Below, one piece after another: positions 60,153 to 64,000 of a stretch of DNA of 64,000 nucleotides. The notes under the pieces are model-generated. The model was not told the origin of the DNA, made no database searches, and worked only from the letters and a program-made list of their open reading frames with translations. Position 1 is the first letter of the stretch. Each line of letters starts with the position of its first letter. Source of the DNA: Nitrosomonas stercoris (lineage in GTDB: Bacteria > Pseudomonadota > Gammaproteobacteria > Burkholderiales > Nitrosomonadaceae); contig AP019755.1 of the NCBI GenBank assembly GCA_006742785.1, positions 1,302,001 through 1,366,000 on the forward strand. Direction: 5' to 3'. The position numbers were made by a program, and so were the translations under genes.

Positions 60153-60974
60153 ATGCCGGTTGACCGGTTTAAAAATCAAAAGAAAGATCGTAAACGTAAA
60201 TTTTCTTCCTCGACTCCAAGTAATTCGAATACCACGTCGGCGGTTAAACCTGAGCGACTACAAAAGCTATTAGCACAAAATGGGCTGGGTTCTCGCCGAG
60301 AGATTGAAGCAATGATCGTGGCTGGCCACATTAGTGTTAATAACATTATCGCAAAGCTTGGTGATCGGGCTGGAGTTGGAGACAAAATACGAATTAACGG
60401 AAAAATTATCCAGTTGCGCCTGTCAGTGCAGCTACCGCGTATTCTTATTTATCATAAACCAGAGGGGGAAATTGTGAGCGTGCGTGACCCACAAGGGCGC
60501 CCCTCAGTATTTGAGAAATTACCTCGTACGCGCACTTCCAAGTGGATAGCAATAGGCCGATTGGATTTTAATACCAGCGGGTTGCTGATTTTTACAACAG
60601 ATGGTGCACTGGCAAATCGTTTGATGCATCCTCGCTATCAAATGGAACGAGAATATGCTGTTCGTACTATTGGAGAGCTAACAGCCGAGCAAATAACACG
60701 TTTAACAACCGGTATTGAACTAGAAGATGGTTTGGCAAAATTTGACCAGCTGCATGATCGGGGAGGGGAAGGCGTTAATCGCTGGTATGGTGTTACGTTG
60801 AAGGAGGGTAGAAATCGTGAAGTGCGTCGGATGTTTAAGGCATTAGGGGTAACAGTCAGTCGATTAATGCGTATCAGATTTGGGCCAATTGCGCTTCCGC
60901 CCAGACTCAAGCGCGGTAAGTGGCTAGAGCTGACTACGGTAGAGGTGGAACAGTTGCTGATGTTAATTGACTAG
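60153..60974 (+). CDS. rluB: 23S rRNA pseudouridine synthase (RluB type)
   Basis: The 273-residue protein has a basic N-terminus, an S4 domain (about 30-85, RLQKLLAQNGLGSRREIEAM) and the RsuA-family catalytic domain with GRLDFNTSGLLIFTTDG, where Asp is the nucleophile. EGRNREVRRMFKALG is the conserved end. RluB modifies U2605 of 23S rRNA; RluE or RsuA cannot be fully ruled out but the S4 part and the sequence favour RluB. Confidence 0.88.
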   Translation: MPVDRFKNQKKDRKRKFSSSTPSNSNTTSAVKPERLQKLLAQNGLGSRREIEAMIVAGHISVNNIIAKLGDRAGVGDKIRINGKIIQLRLSVQLPRILIYHKPEGEIVSVRDPQGRPSVFEKLPRTRTSKWIAIGRLDFNTSGLLIFTTDGALANRLMHPRYQMEREYAVRTIGELTAEQITRLTTGIELEDGLAKFDQLHDRGGEGVNRWYGVTLKEGRNREVRRMFKALGVTVSRLMRIRFGPIALPPRLKRGKWLELTTVEVEQLLMLID

Positions 60975-61120
60975 GAGATGTTTGTTCAATGTCTCACTGA
61001 AGAGCGCACTACCGCATTAAAATTGAACTCAAAATGCTCACACACATTTTTGAATATATTCTGCTTTCTTGTCCAACTTTGCCTTGTACTGTCCCTCTTG
61101 ATTAGAACTTTGTGCGGGTT
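60973..61120 (-). mobile_element. Decayed copy of the MITE-like element
   Basis: This is related in inverse orientation to 32398-32540. Matching parts include CACTGAAG, AACTCAAAATGCTCACA, TGCCTTG and the CTTGAT block. The ends have changed (TGTTCAATGTC against TGTTCACGATC) and no longer pair well. It lies between rluB and prmB, which converge. Confidence 0.65.
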
Positions 61121-61132
61121 ATATAAGATATT

Positions 61133-63089
<1,957 letters not shown>

Positions 63090-63188
63090 AACTCACAATT
63101 AGAATGTTTTTAGTCACTAAAAATATTAGCGAGCTACTTTGAGAAATTCCGCTGCAATGGCCTGCGATTACTTATCTGGATAAATATT

Positions 63189-64000
63189 ATGAAAGCATTA
63201 CGTGGCAAGACTTTACTCAATAATCCAGCTCAGAATAAATCAACTGCTTTTACTCGGGAAGAGCGTGCGCATTACGGTTTGCAAGGATTGCTGCCTTATG
63301 GTGTAACGGATATTCATATTCAGCAGCAACGCGTTCTTGCTAATCTGCGCAGTAAAAGCAGTGATATAGAAAAATATATTTATCTGAATGGGTTGCTTGA
63401 ACGCAATCAACGCTTGTTCTATCGGACACTGATTAATCATATCGCCGAAATAATGCCGTTGGTCTATACCCCTACTGTGGGAGAGGCGTGTGTCAAACTA
63501 TCGCATATTTTTAGAAAGCCACAGGGATTTTATCTCACGCCGGAAGATCGTGGACACATGCTTGCCCGTCTGGAAAACTGGCCTGAAACTGATGTACGTA
63601 TTGTTGTTGTAACAGATGGTGAGCGTATTCTTGGTTTAGGAGATTTAGGTGCAAATGGCATGGGGATTCCAATTGGAAAAATATCTTTGTATGTTGCCTG
63701 TGCCGGTATTGCTCCTAGTCAATGTATGCCCATTATGTTAGACGTGGGAACAAATAATCAACAGCTACGAGAAGATCCACTTTATTTGGGCTATCCTCAC
63801 CCTCGTTTGACAGGTGAAGATTATTTATCGCTAGTGGATGAGTTTGTCGAAGCAGTGCAACAACGTTTTCCAAGTGCAGCGATCCAATTTGAAGATTTTA
63901 GTAGTCAAAATGCATTTACTTTATTGGATCGGTATGCTGGCTCAGGCAGGTGCTTTAATGATGATATTCAAGGCACGGCCGCAGTTACACTCGCTGGAAT
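63189..64000 (+). CDS. NAD-dependent malic enzyme (5' part)
   Basis: From ATG 63189 the frame is open to the window end, giving 270 residues. ERNQRLFYRTLINH, MPLVYTPTVGEAC, RIVVVTDGERILGLGDLGANGMGIPIGK and FNDDIQGTAAVTLAG are hallmarks of the large malic enzymes (MaeA/SfcA type). It makes pyruvate from malate. The first codons include GKTLLNNPAQNKSTAFT. The C-terminal half is outside the window, so NAD or NADP preference cannot be read. Confidence 0.94.
   Translation, partial: MKALRGKTLLNNPAQNKSTAFTREERAHYGLQGLLPYGVTDIHIQQQRVLANLRSKSSDIEKYIYLNGLLERNQRLFYRTLINHIAEIMPLVYTPTVGEACVKLSHIFRKPQGFYLTPEDRGHMLARLENWPETDVRIVVVTDGERILGLGDLGANGMGIPIGKISLYVACAGIAPSQCMPIMLDVGTNNQQLREDPLYLGYPHPRLTGEDYLSLVDEFVEAVQQRFPSAAIQFEDFSSQNAFTLLDRYAGSGRCFNDDIQGTAAVTLAG

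Overview
The window looks like a chromosomal segment of a betaproteobacterial ammonia oxidiser of the Nitrosomonas type. Three things point there: the norCBQD nitric oxide reductase cluster, a PEP-CTERM/exosortase-associated acyltransferase, and the protein sequences of the long ribosomal cluster. The genus is inferred from remembered family similarity and was not tested. Gene density is high, with moderate GC in the flanks (about 52% in a sampled norD line) and clearly AT-rich ribosomal genes (about 32-35% GC in sampled rplW and rplC lines).

Layout. 1-1081 is the end of a pseudopilin (type II secretion/type IV pilus-like) cluster. 1246-2979 is a TPR lipoprotein. 3009-7587 (minus) is norCBQD. 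7854-16088 holds the acyltransferase, a LolA-like periplasmic protein, a LolD-like ATPase, a DUF1302-like outer-membrane barrel and, after a gap, an FtsX/LolCE-like permease. Together these look like a lipid or lipoprotein export system. The gap (about 12.29-14.74 kb) carries chrA, ynfA and a psiE-like gene, all on the minus strand and separated by attC-like dyads, so I read it as a probable integron-cassette array without its integrase. 16289-17103 is an mntA/hepT toxin-antitoxin pair whose hepT is frameshifted. 17650-23242 has an ABC-F ATPase and rmlBDAC (dTDP-L-rhamnose). Mosaic repeats and a truncated IS110 transposase surround this part. 24567-34433 has a GGDEF cyclase, an EAL-HDOD protein, fumC, queF, smc, zipA and an L,D-transpeptidase, with a small inverted-repeat element at 32398-32540.

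34518-52990 is one continuous str-S10-spc-alpha ribosomal cluster, from a strong promoter before rpsL to a perfect 16-bp-stem terminator after rplQ. tuf inside it has a base composition unlike its neighbours. A tRNA-Thr(CGT) follows, then a decayed integrative element (53147-55057): a truncated P4-type integrase and an IS3-family element nested inside a palindromic element, all bounded by a 20-bp direct repeat that copies the end of rnfH. 55034-64000 holds housekeeping genes: rnfH, ratA, smpB, ctaA, an RDD protein, the 4.5S RNA, dnaX, ybaB, rluB, prmB, tadA, a second L,D-transpeptidase and the start of a malic enzyme. A decayed copy of the 32.4 kb inverted-repeat element lies at 60973-61120.

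No CRISPR array, rRNA operon or intact prophage is visible. The best candidates for something new are the attC-like cassette array, the acyltransferase/Lol-like export cluster, the mosaic repeats and the nested element beside rnfH.
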